64,000 nt of DNA from Stercorarius parasiticus (GCA_013396915.1 VWZL01005037.1:975140-1039139), one strand, 5' to 3'; positions 1 to 13,499 are shown, numbered from the stretch's first letter. Made by a program: numbers and translations. The notes: generated by a model from the letters alone, not told the origin.

Positions 1-3000
1 TGTTGTTGCAAACTATTGCATTCTTGGGACTCCCACTATCAATATGAAGCTTCAGTTTCGTTACATTATTGTATTCAAACAGGTAATGTATTTCCGTTGT
101 CCAGGAAATGAGACCTGTTGAAAAGGTTCAATTTACATACACAGGAATACCATTTAAGTATATTTCTACTGTTGCTGCCAACCAAAGTTTGGACACCTGA
201 AAGAAATGTCTACCAAGAAACAGGTCAAAAAAAAAAATTCTTACAAGATGGTTTGTCCAAATGCATGTTAAAAGATTGGAAGCTTTTTTTCAGTTCAGTT
301 CTATGTGCTGTGCAATATTTGCATATGTGTAACATTCAAAATATGTTATTCACCTCTTCCCTGTAATTTTTCTAGGATACTTGGTTTTGGAAAAGTGCCA
401 AAACTTGCAGCAGCTTGAGAGCATATGAACATAAGCATGTTCCCAGCCTGAAGATACTACAAGTATTTGATTGTGATCAAATAACTTTTAATTTGTCAAG
501 TAATGAGTAGCGGATCCAGAAATTAAATGAGAGAATCTGTGATTCTAACCTTCTACTGCACCTTCTGGACAGCGTTCTTGAATTTAGTTTGAAATGAAAC
601 CTTACTGGAAGAATACTTTCTTGTGTGAGTTCATAAGGTACATTGTTCCATCAGCTTAAAAATCACAGTTTTCATGTCAGGTGTTTGCTACTCATCTTCT
701 CACAGATCATTAACATGTGGATTGAGAGAAATTATTCTTTTCCTCATCTTTGTCTTTCTTTTCTCTACTCCAGCTCACCTTCTTTTATGTGACCCAGTAT
801 CTGATTGACTTGTGAGACTGTCTCTGGAGGGATCATGTGGAATGTTGCTTTTGTAAAGTTCTTGGGAAAGTAATGAAAGCATTTTGCAATCTGAAAAACT
901 CTAAATATACTGTGAAATATTTTTATATCTTGTTTTTCTTTGAATACTCATGACTTTGACTTTTGGCACTGACAGGAAGAAATACACTTTATAGGTTTCT
1001 AGATCCCATGTCTCTAAATTGCACTTTCTGAAAAACTGGCAATTTCTGTGCACAACACAAGAGATTGAATGCAAGGCTGTAATTCACTTTGGTTTTTTGC
1101 TGATGACATAAACCACAAGAGCTTGTTGGTTTATGAATGGCAGCAACAACAATACACAAAGACTGAATTACTGCCTACATATTTGATTAGAGACAAAGTG
1201 GTGTTGCCCACAATCCAAAAATAATACACAGTTGTACTTCCTGGTTTAATTGTAAACAGGTAAGTGAAGACTACTTAAAGATAACACATTAGTTGCATAA
1301 GATCAAAATGGCTGACCAGTCTTCATAAGACTGAGATACTGACTAAAGCAAATGTGTGGCTATTCTAGACAGAAACATATTCAAATAGTATTTAATAAAT
1401 TTTTTTGTTGGCTTCTTCTTTCCCTCTGCTCTCTCTTCGTCTAGAAGAGACATTTCCAAAAAGGAATTCTGTTATAACTGACTGGCATTGTGTATAGCTG
1501 GTGCTTAACTGTCCTTCCTCTAAATATCTTAGATAATGAGTGACATCACAGCAGCACTAACTAAAATGAGAGCCATCTCTGTAACTGCATGAAGTGGCAT
1601 AATATAGCATCTCCTTGAGAATTAATATTCTTTTCCAAGTTCTTCTTGAAACTGTTCTGGGTCTTAGTGCTCCTGCACGGATTTCTGAACCACGAAGTAG
1701 GAAATAAATTACATTTGCCAAATACAACCGAGTGTTTAACTCAGTTGTCTTTTATACATCCTGGCAGCAGTGATGGCAAAAAATCTTCTTTGGATCGGAT
1801 CTTATTATCTTTAAAGAGGTGAAAAATATCGTGTAGTAGAATTTCAGTGGAAGAACGAATGTTATGTGACTAACACAGCTTATCCATTAGTTTCTCTCAG
1901 TATCATGTGACTAATAGTGTAGTCCCTGTTTGTGCTTGAAAGTGTCATTATTTGCATGGTGATGCTGTAACAAATCATTTGAATGTTTCTCCATTATATG
2001 CAAATATAATATTATATTATATATTTTATATGTTATATTTTAGAGTGCTCTTATTTGCTATTACTCCCGATGATATAGCTACCAAACAGGCAATGAAGTT
2101 TGTATGGGAACATACCTGGTTACTACTTGGTATATGTGTTGAAGGAGCTGAGCATCTCAGTCACCAGAACACAGGTTCACCCTATGCTAGATCAGTAATG
2201 TCAGGTTGTTAGCTAGTTGCTTTGAACCCAGTCAAATCAATAAATGGAAATAATGTGTTTATTATATGTAAGATAAACCGTATGATAAGAAAAATTGATG
2301 AAAGAAAATTGAAGAAATAAAAAAAAAAAACAACCCTGCTTTTACCACCTATTTACTTAAGTGATATCTGTACCACTCTTTACTCCATTTGCCAAGCTGA
2401 CTTTTCTGCAGAGTTTGGACACTTGATCACATTTTCTGTCTCTTTGCCCACCTAGGCTCCATTCATTAGAGAAGGGCACCTCCCAGAGGAACATTTTGGC
2501 TTCTATAGTTAATCATCTTTCGGGACTCCTCCAGGAAGTCTGGATTTAATTTTTTTCCCTCCAAAGTTACTTATTTCTTTATTATTAAGGTAATAGTCTG
2601 GAAACTTATCTCAACTAAAATAAGCACTCTTTTCACTGCTTGGGTGGTGCACACATCATTTTGCTAGACAAGTTGTCATCTCATGAATCTGACTGATCAT
2701 TTATCATTTGCCTCAAAGAGCAGCAGTACCCTCCCTGCGTTCCCTCATGAGTCATGTTGAAGTGTCTCACTCAGCTTTAGATTTTGTATCAACTGTAACA
2801 TTAACAGACATACTCAAGACGAACATTTAAATGCAATAATACACATAGTTCAGTCTTCACTGAAACTAGACATGCCAGTAATCAACAGCTTTCTGAGGCA
2901 ACGACAAGGTTTCAGTGCTTTACCCCGAGACCTTTCTTCTAGGCATTGTAACACCTATAAGCCACAGTCATGGGGAAGATACTGTGTGAGCTGCTGTAAA

Positions 3001-3182
3001 CACCATCAGCAAAGGATAACAATCTAAATAGAAATTAGTATCTTGGGTACATACAGAAAGACATGCTTAATGAAACAGTGCTATAGCTCTTCAGCACTAG
3101 CATAGGAAGTGCTCTAGTTAACCAGAAGCTGCTGACAATGTTTGAGATCTAGAAAAGAAGAGCTTTAGGGAGTACTATGAGC
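1..3182. other. Unique AT-rich noncoding DNA
   Basis: No frame here looks coding; the longest are about 82-86 codons with no recognisable domain. Contents are an AT-only run at about 2001-2042 built from TATA/ATTATA words and a short poly-A at 2319-2330. I see no transposon end, tRNA promoter box or CpG cluster. This could be intronic or intergenic. Confidence 0.6.
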
Positions 3183-3220
3183 TGGTTTGGTTGTGTTGTG
3201 TTTGGTTTTGGGGTTTTTTT
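3183..3220 (+). repeat. G/T-rich low-complexity tract
   Basis: Only G and T for about 38 bases, ending in GGGG followed by a T run. It belongs to a set of similar G-run-then-T-run tracts scattered through the window, and such tracts are common in bird genomes. Confidence 0.8.
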
Positions 3221-3790
3221 AAACACAAGATGAGGGACAGCAAAGTAGAAAGGTAGCAAGGTAGAAAGCCTGCAAGTGGTCTTCTAGAAAATAAAAAGTG
3301 GGGATGGAGGCATGTATATTTGATGATGAAGGGAAGAAGTCAGTACCTCAATATCAAACGAATGATGACAGACTCTGCAAGCTAAGCAGAGAAAGGAAGC
3401 TAGTAAATGGATGCAAAAAGGGCTGAAATGGTCAGAGTAGCAAAACATTAAAACGGTATCTAGTATATGAGTGGGACAAGAATATTTTTCAAGAGGCAAG
3501 GGAAAAGGATATTACTGTAATTGAGATGAAAAACGTTGAACATGTGTATGAGAGTATTGCCTGTTCAAATTGAAATGAACGGCCATACCTTAATGTTATG
3601 CAGAAAACAACCTAGATATTATAGTGACAGACAGCATTGTGTTGTTATAATTGAAAAGAGAGGTAGTGGGGAAAAGAGGTGAGCTTGAATGGTGGAGAGA
3701 AGTATAGATAGATTAAAAGTGTTTGTTTATGCTAGGGCAGATACAGCCCAGTGAAGATGGGGAAAAATGTGTATAGTTGTAACAGCACCA
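3221..3790. other. Purine-biased noncoding segment
   Basis: The + strand is visibly enriched in A and G over about 550 bases, with repeated short words such as GTAGAAAGGTAGCAAGGTAG near 3245-3265. No open frame of note. It is a compositional feature, not a recognised element. Confidence 0.5.
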
Positions 3791-4772
3791 TGTAATAGGG
3801 TAGAGAACTGTGCTTGAAGGCTTTTCAGTTCCAGGCTGTCTCTCCTTCATTAAATTCAAACATGATAATAACAGGCACATTAAAACATGGTTTTAGCATT
3901 ACATAAACTAATGATGTGGGCAGACTTGTAGGCTAACCAAAAATATTACATGAAAAACATACTAGAAAAATATGTATCTGTGTAGGAGAGAGGATGGGGG
4001 CATGTGTTCTCTGTCACCTACAGGTTGAATACTGGCCAATTTTTCCCTGGAGTGTAAAAGCTGTTTCATTGTTTTTGAGGTCTCAGGTAAGAATACGTGC
4101 AATCTGCAATGCTAATTGAAGGTCATGCTTACCAAAATAATAAAAATTGCTTAAACTGGAGAAGATTTTCCTCTTTCTTCTCCGTCTGTAAACTTTGTGT
4201 TATTTTAATGTATTTGGAGCCCCAGCTTCTACCGAACAAGTGGTGACGTGTTTTCAGCTTTATGATAAGAATGCTTAAAAATAGTATGGTTGTCATTCAA
4301 CAATTAAGTCAGTAAAGTCACACTTTCCTCAACACCCATCCATCAAACGTAATCTGCCGGAAGTGATTCTTGAATTAAAGTACTCCAAAAGAATACTAAA
4401 AATTTGAGAAAACATTATCTGGTTAACAGTGAACTGTCTCACTCTTTTACAAAAGAACACAACAATTCAGGAGTATTGCATACGTAAGAGACATAACTCA
4501 TAGAGAACCAAGGGTTTGGGAATGGATGCCTGAAACAGCATGCCTCATTTTTATTTAAAAATTTTTGAATAACCTTTTTCATGGCAATCATGCTAATGTT
4601 ACTAAATGCAGAGTTTGATAGCATTATATTGCTGATCCTTGTGCAAACAGATGAGTTACTCAACATCATTTTCCCAATATATTTCAATCAGTGCTAGTTC
4701 TATGTCTCAGAATATTAGTCACACCAGTTCATGGCTAGTTACTAATATTTTGGCAATCTATACAGAATTCAT

Positions 4773-4830
4773 AGTTTTTTTGTTTTGGGTTGTCTTTTTT
4801 TGTTTGTGGTTGTTTTTTTTTTTTTGTGTG
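4773..4830 (+). repeat. T-rich, G-interrupted tract
   Basis: Runs of T broken by G singlets and GGG, ending in a T run of about 14. The low complexity alone explains the 73-codon open frame that crosses it, with its FFFFF-type peptide. Confidence 0.8.
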
Positions 4831-7800
4831 GAACCTTTAGAAAATGCTGGACTCATGTGAAATAGGTTCCATTATTAGTTTTTGAGAAACCTGTAATTTT
4901 GGCACCCAGTGTTTAATAAGGAAGGTTTGTTTCATCAGGCCTAACAAGAAGATGTTTTGGAAATGTCACAACACATTTGAAAATGACAACCAGATTGGTT
5001 CCTGCTACAAATGGTGAGAATAATCAAGAAACACTCAGATTTAACTTTTCCCTAAGAAAACTGTTTGAATTTGTTCTAAGACAAAACTTGTGATTTTTCT
5101 GGTGCAGCACCCACTTGCAAGGTAAATCCTAGATTTGCAGGGTTTACAAATGCTTAGCTTACCTTGTTGTATAAAGACATTTTTGTGAACACGCAGTTTT
5201 CCTTGAAATTGCTGTAGGCACTCAAGAGGCAACTGCTCAACTGCTGTTCCATCAAGTGCTGGTCACAGAACATTATTTTGGACATAAACACAGATAACAG
5301 AAAGAATAATATTAAATCTCAAAGGGTATTACAGAACTGTAATTCTTTCTAAGGCACGTGTGAAGTCATATGTTATATGAGCTAACTCAAGCAGTTTGGT
5401 TACAAGAATTCTGACTTGAAATGATAGACTTTATAATCTGAAAGGATTTGCTTTTTGTATCATAGGGATAGTAACATTTTAGCCATTTCGTTCCTTTTGC
5501 CCCACATCAGGAAATTTGAGTGCTCATCGAAAAACTGAAAAACATTATGCAGGTGTTTAGAAAATGAATGAAAGGGAGGAAAAACATGGTATTATACTAA
5601 AGCCATTGTAGCATCAGCTAGGCAAGGTACTTTTCATCAAGTCCAGAGTTACAGCAGATGCCTTTATAATCTGAACCATGAGATAGCTTTTTGGAGGTGT
5701 GAATAAAAAGCTTCTAAAATATAGATTAGCAGAACCTAGTCATCATCTCCTTAAGTATGTGGTAGACCTTTCTAACTAGATGTAAAAGATATATTCCTTG
5801 TATTAAATGTCACAGTAGCTAAACAAGCTAATGCAACTGAATAACAAAGAATAAAAGTAAATGTCAGGGGATACTGTAAAGCTGCTATTTATTTTTTCTC
5901 AGGGCTTCTGTAATGTCATAATTGTAAAAGTAAGCTTGAGAAGGTTAGTTGATAGAAACCCTAAGGAGAAATAAGAGCTCTTACAATAGTCTTTAGTGTG
6001 TATGAATTATATAGAACATACTATTGTCCTTTAGCCTAAAATAACCTGAAACAACTTAGTAACCGCTAGAATATTGAAAACCACCACAGGTTGTATTTTT
6101 CCTTCTTATAAGTCTTATATTAATAGCACAGAGTATGTTTGCTTAGACATCGGCATTTATGGCGATGTCCTGTATTGGCTGACTTAATCTAGAATACCTC
6201 TGTAGTGGACTTTCTGCAAGTCATTTGGAAGTGTAATCTTCACAATAGGCTTCTAAAACAACTGTTACCTTAATGTTTGTAACAAATAGCATTTGTAAAA
6301 GTGACCTTCATGTTCTGCTCATTCTGTGAACGGTAATGAGTATTTGACAAGGACATGTATTAATGATGAAAGCTGTTGAGGCCAGCTGACTGAGAAGTGT
6401 ATTTCTTCACTATAGTACGTTATTTTCTTATCATTGGGTAGCATACATCATGTTGATGACAGCCTGAAGAAGCATCTATGTATTTTTTCAGAGCTGCTAC
6501 TTTTGAGTCTTGAAAAATTTGCGAAAGGATTTGAAAGGATTTGGGAAAGGCAAGAGCTTTAAAAACTCTGTTTAAAAGTAACCCAGTTGTGCTTAAATCT
6601 GTATTTATAGATTTCAAGGTTTAATCTTTTAGAAGTAGCAATTTCTTGAAACATCTTTTGCCTTAAATTTTGATTAACTTTTACATCATGCTTTGAGTTG
6701 TCTGTAGTTAATTAGCAGTTGACCTAATGACCACTAACTTCCACTGGATTGATATTTAAAATACACCTGTTTCAGTGCTAGCAGAGATCATGAATCTTTG
6801 TCTTAACATTAAAAATATTGTGTGTATATTGCTTCCCCAAAACACTGAGTGCGATTGCATAGCTTTGTAGAACAAATACATGCAGTGTCAGATGTATCTG
6901 AGCCAGACTTGCATGGGTGCCCGAAGAAGTAATTTTTAGGAGCAGGACAAGAGAGAATACAGATTGACTTTTGCATTTGGGGATGTAATTTCTTTAAAAG
7001 GTTGAAGGGAAGAAAGAGAAAGATCAAGACATTCTTGCTACTAGTTCTGAAATGTGGTTATTGAGTTTGTGATTATTTTAATTCAACAGATTTATTAATC
7101 CTTTATCACCTTATTTCTTTTAGGATGCATTTTGCATTCTTTTATTCTTAATAGAATACATTCAGTGGGAAGTCTGGCTACTTTGAACATGAAGGGAAGA
7201 AATTGGGGAAAATGCTAGTCTAGGTGTTAATACCTATTTCTCATTTTACAAAACACAGAGATTTATTTGAGAAATATGATGGATTGTGAAAAATAACATC
7301 TATTCCTCCTAGACTGACAGAATGTAGTTTTAAATACTTTGTCCTGTGTTGTACTAGTATACATAATTTCATTGAACAGTTTTCATTTTCAATATTTGAA
7401 ATGCCCGTAATTATGTTTTAATATGTCTGCTTTAAATTGTTTTTCAGGGTTTATGTTGTGTCATTATATCACTAATACTATATGAAGTGTTGGAGTTCAC
7501 TGCAAAAGGATGCAGAGACATGTTTTTCTGTTAAAGATTTTAAGGTAGTGAACCTAGTAATTAGCTGACAACATTATGATAGACTATAATGGAAACTCAT
7601 TTTAGTTGCCCTTTCTGAGGCAGATCTATTGTAAAGTTCACACTGAACTGATGTTTCTATTTGTCTTCATGGACATTACTCACTGTATTGGCATTAGCAG
7701 ATATGTTGTAGATCTGTCAGTCATTGCTCCAATATGAAAAAAGTAAGAAATCACTAATGCTCTGCAGGTCACCTACAGGGTAATTATTATCCACAAAATG

Positions 7801-9349
7801 TCCAGTAGTAAACTTCCTTCGTCTTAAAGACTGACAGATATAATTAAAATAAAGCTAAAAAGATAAAATGGCTATAAAATACTGATTTACTCCCATGCTA
7901 GGAAAAAAAAAAAGAGACGTCTCAGAGCTGCTTGGACAAAGGAATTATTTCATCACTGCTGAGAGACTCTGTCTGAATTTTCACTGTCAAGTGTTAACTT
8001 TAAATCAGTATTTTCGCTGCAGCTTTAAGAGATTAAGCAAATTTAGCAATTGGATTGCTACTTGTCAGTTTACTGTAAGGACTCCAGCAGTACAAATCAA
8101 AATCAGTTGGGCCAGAAATAAAATACATCGTAACAGTAGTTCTGAAATCATTTGAGAGGACTGATCTGGGTAATAGAGGGATAGAATAAGAGATTTATTT
8201 TTGTACAAGCTCTATATGAAATATATACGGTTTAATATTTTGAAACCAGCAATTCACTTGGGCACATGAATAACTTCAACTACATCTACAGTCGTATTGA
8301 TTTCAAACATTATTATGCTTCCTTCAACTGGCTTATCTAGTAGACCATCTCCTGTGGAATCAAAATTTTAAAGGAAGTTGAAATATCCTGGAAATACATG
8401 GTCTGCTTTTATCCTTATGAAAATTTGTATTTATGTATTAATAATGTGGCAATAGTAGATCTAATTTGTTGTCATTTATTTCACATTTTCTATAAATTAT
8501 GGGTTTAATGTAGTAATTCCATTTTATTTCTATTGGAAAATCTGGTTTCCTGTTGGTGTTTGTATTCAAACTGATAATTTTCTTAGATTAGTGCAAAACA
8601 ACGAGGAATAAGGCAGATGGTAAAATGAAGGTGATAATTGGCCTGTACTACAATACTAAAGATTTAATTTATTTCTAGTTTATAAAAGTTTAATATATGA
8701 AGTATAGAGGTTTAAGTAGTAGATAAACGAATAGTATGAGCTACAAATTACATGAAAGAATGTGATTAAAAGCCATGACTCATGAGAAGCCCATTTACTT
8801 CCTGCATTCTATTACACTACACATCCTATTGCACATTCTATTCAAATAGCACTTACCAGTCCTTCTTTAACTTTTTATGAATTGTGTGCACCCGAAAAGG
8901 TAATAGACATGGAATAAGTAGCCCTGTAAATGATAAAAGCTTTTTTGCATTGTAATTACATCATGTTTAAATTTCTGTTTACTTGGTTTGTGAATTTTAT
9001 GACCAGGACATTTTATACTCACGCTGTTCTATTACATGCGACTTCATACCAAGCCATGAGGAAAGACGAACTCTGCCTTAGTCAGCCAGAGGGAGATGAG
9101 TAAAACTGCACCCTCTCAGCCTGTGTTCAGATGCTTCAACGGAATTAAACTGCTGTTAAACACAGTGGAGTTCTGACTTGTGTACACAGGCCAATTTTAT
9201 TGACCATTAAGTGGAAGCAAACTTCATTACCATTTAATCTTTTACAGACTGCTATTAGAGTAGCTGGAAAATGAGGGCCAAGATATTTATAAAAGAAATA
9301 TTAATGTATTACACTCCATTAACTACTTTCTTGTTGGGTATTCAAATTC
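4831..9349. other. Unique AT-rich noncoding DNA with short palindromes
   Basis: No supported gene. Small structures are a palindrome at 5328-5343 (ATTACAG and CTGTAAT arms), a 7-bp stem containing CpG at 6146-6152 with 6163-6169, and a two-copy 10-base direct repeat (GAAAGGATTT) at 6523-6542. The frames of 62-86 codons here have no recognisable motif. Confidence 0.55.
7220..7285 (-). mobile_element. Possible MIR-like SINE fragment
   Basis: The words CTATTTCTCATTTTACA and then ACACAGAGATTTATTTGA, in that order, resemble the reverse-strand MIR/CORE-SINE body (TTTTACAGATG...GAGGCACAGAG...TGACTTG), with the middle missing. The match is short and could be chance. No tRNA-like head was seen to the right. 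Confidence 0.25.
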
Positions 9350-9400
9350 ATGTGTATGTTTACACGTATATATGTATATGTACACACACACACAATATGT
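9350..9400. repeat. TA/TG/CA dinucleotide microsatellite
   Basis: Alternating pyrimidine-purine DNA: TGTATG, ACGTATATATGTATATG and then about seven CA units at 9382-9395. The 98-codon open frame crossing it contains an YVYTYICICTHTH-type peptide produced by the repeat, so that frame is not evidence of a gene. Confidence 0.85.
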
Positions 9401-9710
9401 TTGTATCATTTTCTCTTCTGGGATTTGCCCAGTGTTTATGGCATTCATTGAGAATCACCACAGCAGCTGACCAAAACTGCCACAGTATCTTTGCACAATG
9501 CTACAGAATTTATGGAATTTTTCTGATTCTGAAATTACACAAGCTTTACAGTGCCATAACCCTTTGATTCAAATATGGTCATACCTAATTAACACTGACA
9601 CACAAGGGAAAAAAAACAAGGACAGCAATATCAGGTAATGAATTAAATTAAGAAAGGTATATTGTGCTTAGTAGAGTGTGTTTTACTTTTTCAGATGATC
9701 AATTGAAATG

Positions 9711-9780
9711 ATAGAGAATTACATTCTCTAAATTACTATAGTGGTCACGTATAACTAATGTTATCTTTGCCAAAGATAAC
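9711..9780. promoter_or_regulatory. Twin short palindromes with GATA/TCF-like words
   Basis: Two inverted repeats lie within 70 bp. The first has arms TAGAGAAT and ATTCTCTA around a 3-base centre (about 9712-9730). The second is a perfect 10-base inverted repeat, GTTATCTTTG and CAAAGATAAC, with a single C between (9760-9780). Each arm of the second holds a GATA-type word (AGATAA/TTATCT) and a TCF/LEF-type word (CTTTG/CAAAG). Two equivalent sites in mirror arrangement suggest a dimer-binding site, but short palindromes also occur by chance in 64 kb. Confidence 0.2.
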
Positions 9781-11145
9781 CTTAATTTATGAATCCTTTT
9801 TTTTTTTAAAGATAGAAGTATCTTCATCTTTTTCCCCCTGAATAAGTCGGTTTTAGATGCTTTCAGACTGGGACTACTGCTTTCTTCACTGCATTCACTT
9901 TTGTCCTTGTATACCCTTCAGGTTCCAGACAGATTATTGCTTCCATCAGAAAAGGGATTTGATTAATCACCAGATCATATGTTTTATTCAAAACCAGTGC
10001 CCTCCATACTTCAACCAGAGTAAATTAATGAAAAATTCACATAATTTGTGCAGAATAGTTTATGAACTGCTTTTTTCAGTTTTGTTTGCAGTCTCAGAAT
10101 AAAAACTAAAAATCAGGAAAGAAGGGAACTACATTTAGGGTCTTGATTTTTGAAAAGTGGGTTGAAAGAATGTTAACTTTCATCGGATTCTCTTAGAGAA
10201 TTAACTGACTACATAAATTAGCCTTCACTAGCAAAGCACTTGGGGATTTGAAACACTCCTTATTTGGTTTTCCCATCCCACACACACCTGTGTCTCTTAC
10301 TGAACAACCTGTCTTTTGGGGTGCAAGGACTACACAGTAACATGCTACTAAGGTACATGATGTTGGCAAAGCATTGAGAATTCACATCTCAGTTTTATGG
10401 ATGTTCCTGTTTTATAAGTGCAGAAAGTATGAATTTGGAGTCCTTGGCAGATTATATGTTGAATATTAGGAGAAGTATGCACAAGGCAAAAATGCTCCTT
10501 TGTAGCTACATATTAATGCTCAGTTTATGTAGTGTACTCACTTTTTAATATAGCAATGTCAAGTGAAGTAACCTTGATGAATTTGATTTGCTCGAAGGTA
10601 GTCAAATAAGCTATAGCTTTTAAGATGGTCAAAGCTGAAGTCACAGACAATTTGTTAAGGTGTGTGTTTGCCAAGTGCTCAGGAGATCAGGCCAGCAAAA
10701 CAAGTTGAACCACCCAAAGCTACTAGCCTCTTCAAAACTGTAATAATGAAGTATGTTCTTGAGTTGTACAGCTACAGTTTGCTAGAGAAAAAAAGGGTGA
10801 CTCTTGCACGTAACTGAGACTGAGTTTTATTTCAAAAGTAGTAGATTATGTATTGTTAATTGCAGATGGATGATTTTGAAAAGACGAGCTTCATTGGTCT
10901 ACATCACAGTTTTGTCCATCTTTTAATTAGAAATTAATATTGACATTCATGAGTTAAAAGCACTTATGTAAAAACTAGGTATTCCTTAGAAATCAACATT
11001 TAGCTATTATACACTTTGCAAATACTGCCTACCTAACTTGGAATTTATCCATCCTTTTTTGCTGTAACAGCTGTACCTATTGCAAACACAGAATAATTGC
11101 TCTTAGTATTGCATGTAAGACAGTGAAGGAAACTTGTGTCCAGTC
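9781..11145. other. Unique noncoding DNA
   Basis: No supported gene. An 81-codon frame at 9857-10102 has no recognisable feature. The stretch near 10,385-10,470 (TTCCTGTTTTATAAGTGCAGAAAGT) faintly recalls a reverse-strand MIR body but is too diverged to call. Confidence 0.5.
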
Positions 11146-11270
11146 CACAGAAGAGGAACTATGACCCTGAGAAATGGCTTGCTCAAATTTGCACAGGTGT
11201 GCTTGTGAGTCAGTTACATTAAGTGTCACCATTCTTTGCCTTAAAATGAGTATCAGCTTTAGCCCGTGGC
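11146..11270 (-). mobile_element. MIR/CORE-type SINE remnant
   Basis: The + strand reads CAGAAGAGGAACT, then GAGAAATGGCTTGCTCAA, then a CACAG word. This is the order and spacing of the reverse complement of the MIR/CORE-SINE middle (gaggaaactgaggcacagagaggt-taagtgacttgcccaaggtcacacag). A typical tRNA-derived head would lie to the right, but beyond about 11,230 the match fades. The family is tRNA-derived and retrotransposed by LINE machinery; copies in birds are ancient and inactive. The 67-codon reverse frame at 11,077-11,280 runs through it and is incidental. Confidence 0.6.
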
Positions 11271-13370
11271 TGCTTTTCAAACAGTTACGTTTGGAAAGTG
11301 CAGGAATATAAGCAAATCTTTTGAATGTGACCAGCTAATACAGGTCACTAGTGATTTTCTGGATTTTATGTTTATGAAAGGCTGCTAATTATTTTCCTAC
11401 ATCTGTTGGACTGGAGCTATTTCCTTGATTGAAATATTGAGTGATTAATAAAAATTGCTAACAAACTTTTTCCTCACATTACATAATTGTCTTGAGGCTG
11501 AGAAGAAAAAAAAAAGTCACTGAAACTAGGTATATATCTCCCCACCAGGAGCTATGGAATGAAGGAATTGTTTGATATTATAAGCCAGAACAACTGTAAA
11601 GACACCTTGGTGGAGAAGTATAAGATGACAGGTATATCAAAAGAGCTGATTTCTGGTTTGGGCTTCAAAGATAGGGCCTAGGAGGAGGAGAAAGAGACAG
11701 AAAAGAGTCAGAAGGGAGAAGCTATCTCTGGGTGTGCTGACAAAAGAGGGTCAGGAAGTGGACTGAGTTCAGGAGACAGATGTTTTTCTTTACATTTTTG
11801 TGTAATTAAATATTTGTTGTTGATTATATTAAGTTTGAATTAATAATTTTTACCCAAGTAGTTTTTAGTATTTCTGCATTTTCTGTATCATTTTAAAGAC
11901 TACTTTGATATGTGTATTTTCCCAGAGTGTATACTAAAAGAAAGCATAACACTTCCATGTTCTAAAAAAAGGTGTATTTTAATAATACATTGCAACTTAC
12001 CAATTTGAGGGGAATAAGAGAAGAATTATTTGAAAATAGGAGGCTAAAAGGATGATGCCCAAACTGAGAAATATTAGGGCCAGTTTTCCACACCATTTGT
12101 GGACACATAATAGAAAATTAAAACCTGTTGAACTAAAATTCAGTTCAGGTGGCTAATATTCCTTGGTTAAGGTGTTTTTAAAATAGCACAATAAGATACA
12201 AATGGATCTGTGATTACCAATATCTTTGCTTGAAAATTCTATTCACAAAATATTTAAAAATTTCTGTGTCCAAATTGAAAGAAGAGATTAAGTTTGCTTA
12301 AAATTATAGACAAATATTTGAGGTCTGTACGTTTGGGGGGTTGCATTATCATATATAAAGATACGCAGAGTTTTAAAAATCAAATTCAAATTAATTTAAA
12401 TCTAAATTTTAAATTAAAAATAATATTCTTGCTGGGAAGTGTCCAACTGTCATGATTTGGAGTCTTTCTTGAAAGCAAACTATCAAAGAAAATGCCCTCA
12501 TTTCACCAAGGGGTTTCATTTTAATACAATTTAATAATGTCAGATACAGTGGAAATTTCACTTACTGCCATCTATTCGCTGTTGTTATGTTGCTTTAAAT
12601 GCTCTTAAGCATTTCCAAAAACAGATCAAAAGGAATCTCTGTGACAGTTTTGTCTTGTGTAGCAGCAAATTGAATGGAAGACTTTAGGGAACCAACACTG
12701 AGATGAAGATTTATACCTAAATTGGCTGTCATTCTTGGGGAAGAGACTAGGCATGCAGAAGCCAGTTGTACAGTGTTTCTATAGAGAGAGCTTGTGAATG
12801 TCATGCAGCAGTCATGCTCCCTACTCTAAACTGGCCTTTCAACCCTTTGGGGAAGTCACGCTTCTCTTCTGTCAGTACATATTAGGAAGACAGAAAAAAA
12901 ACAACCAATAATAGAAATGAACACAGTGCTGACCAATTAGTAACTCAAGGGTAAAACTGTAATGTGACATAAATTCATTCCATCAGTTCTGCCAAATCAT
13001 TTCTATTTTGATTGCTACAAATAATATGGCCACAAGTCTCATTATTATTAAAAGGCAGAATTATGAGCAGCCAGAGGCATAATCTGTCTGTATTCAGTAC
13101 CAGAGAAATATCTATTGCTCTCTAAAGCTTGTTATAATTAGTACCCCAATGACCCAGACCACAGAAATTAGTTGTTAGAGATTTCCTTCAGGATGTACAA
13201 AACATGCTTTTATGCAAGGATTTCAACACATTTCTCTAAAAGCAAAATTTAAAAACTCTTTAAAATTAAATATTTAGTGATTGCTCTCCATAGTAAATTG
13301 TTCTATTTCTTCTATTCCTAGGATGTTGATCTTCCCTGAGGTTTTAGACCCCAAAACAGCAGTAAAGTCT
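11271..13370. other. Unique AT-rich noncoding DNA
   Basis: No supported gene. A purine-rich patch lies at about 11,676-11,720, and an A/T-only patch of TAAATT/AAATTAAA words at about 12,375-12,425. The 69-codon reverse frame at 12,595-12,804 shows no domain. Confidence 0.55.
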
Positions 13371-13466
13371 GTCCACACATGGATTTCACTGTCTTTTCTC
13401 AAGTACTTTGAAACTATTGTCCACACATGGATTTCACTGCCTTTTCTCAAGTACTTTGAAACTATT
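13371..13466. repeat. Two-copy 48-bp tandem duplication
   Basis: Copy 1 is 13,371-13,418 and copy 2 is 13,419-13,466, with no spacer. The copies differ at one base (T at 13,392, C at 13,440), so the duplication is recent compared with everything else repeated here. The unit is a multiple of three, so the open frame across it repeats a 16-residue block (VHTWISL..FLKYFETI), but nothing else suggests that frame is translated. Confidence 0.95.
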
Positions 13467-13499
13467 GTGTTTGCTGCCTTAGTAAATGCAAGATAGTCG

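Noticed and set aside
9271..9567. 98-codon open frame as a small gene
   Set aside because: It runs through the TA/TG/CA microsatellite, which generates a repetitive YTYICICTHTH peptide. No domain, and the frame is explained by the repeat.
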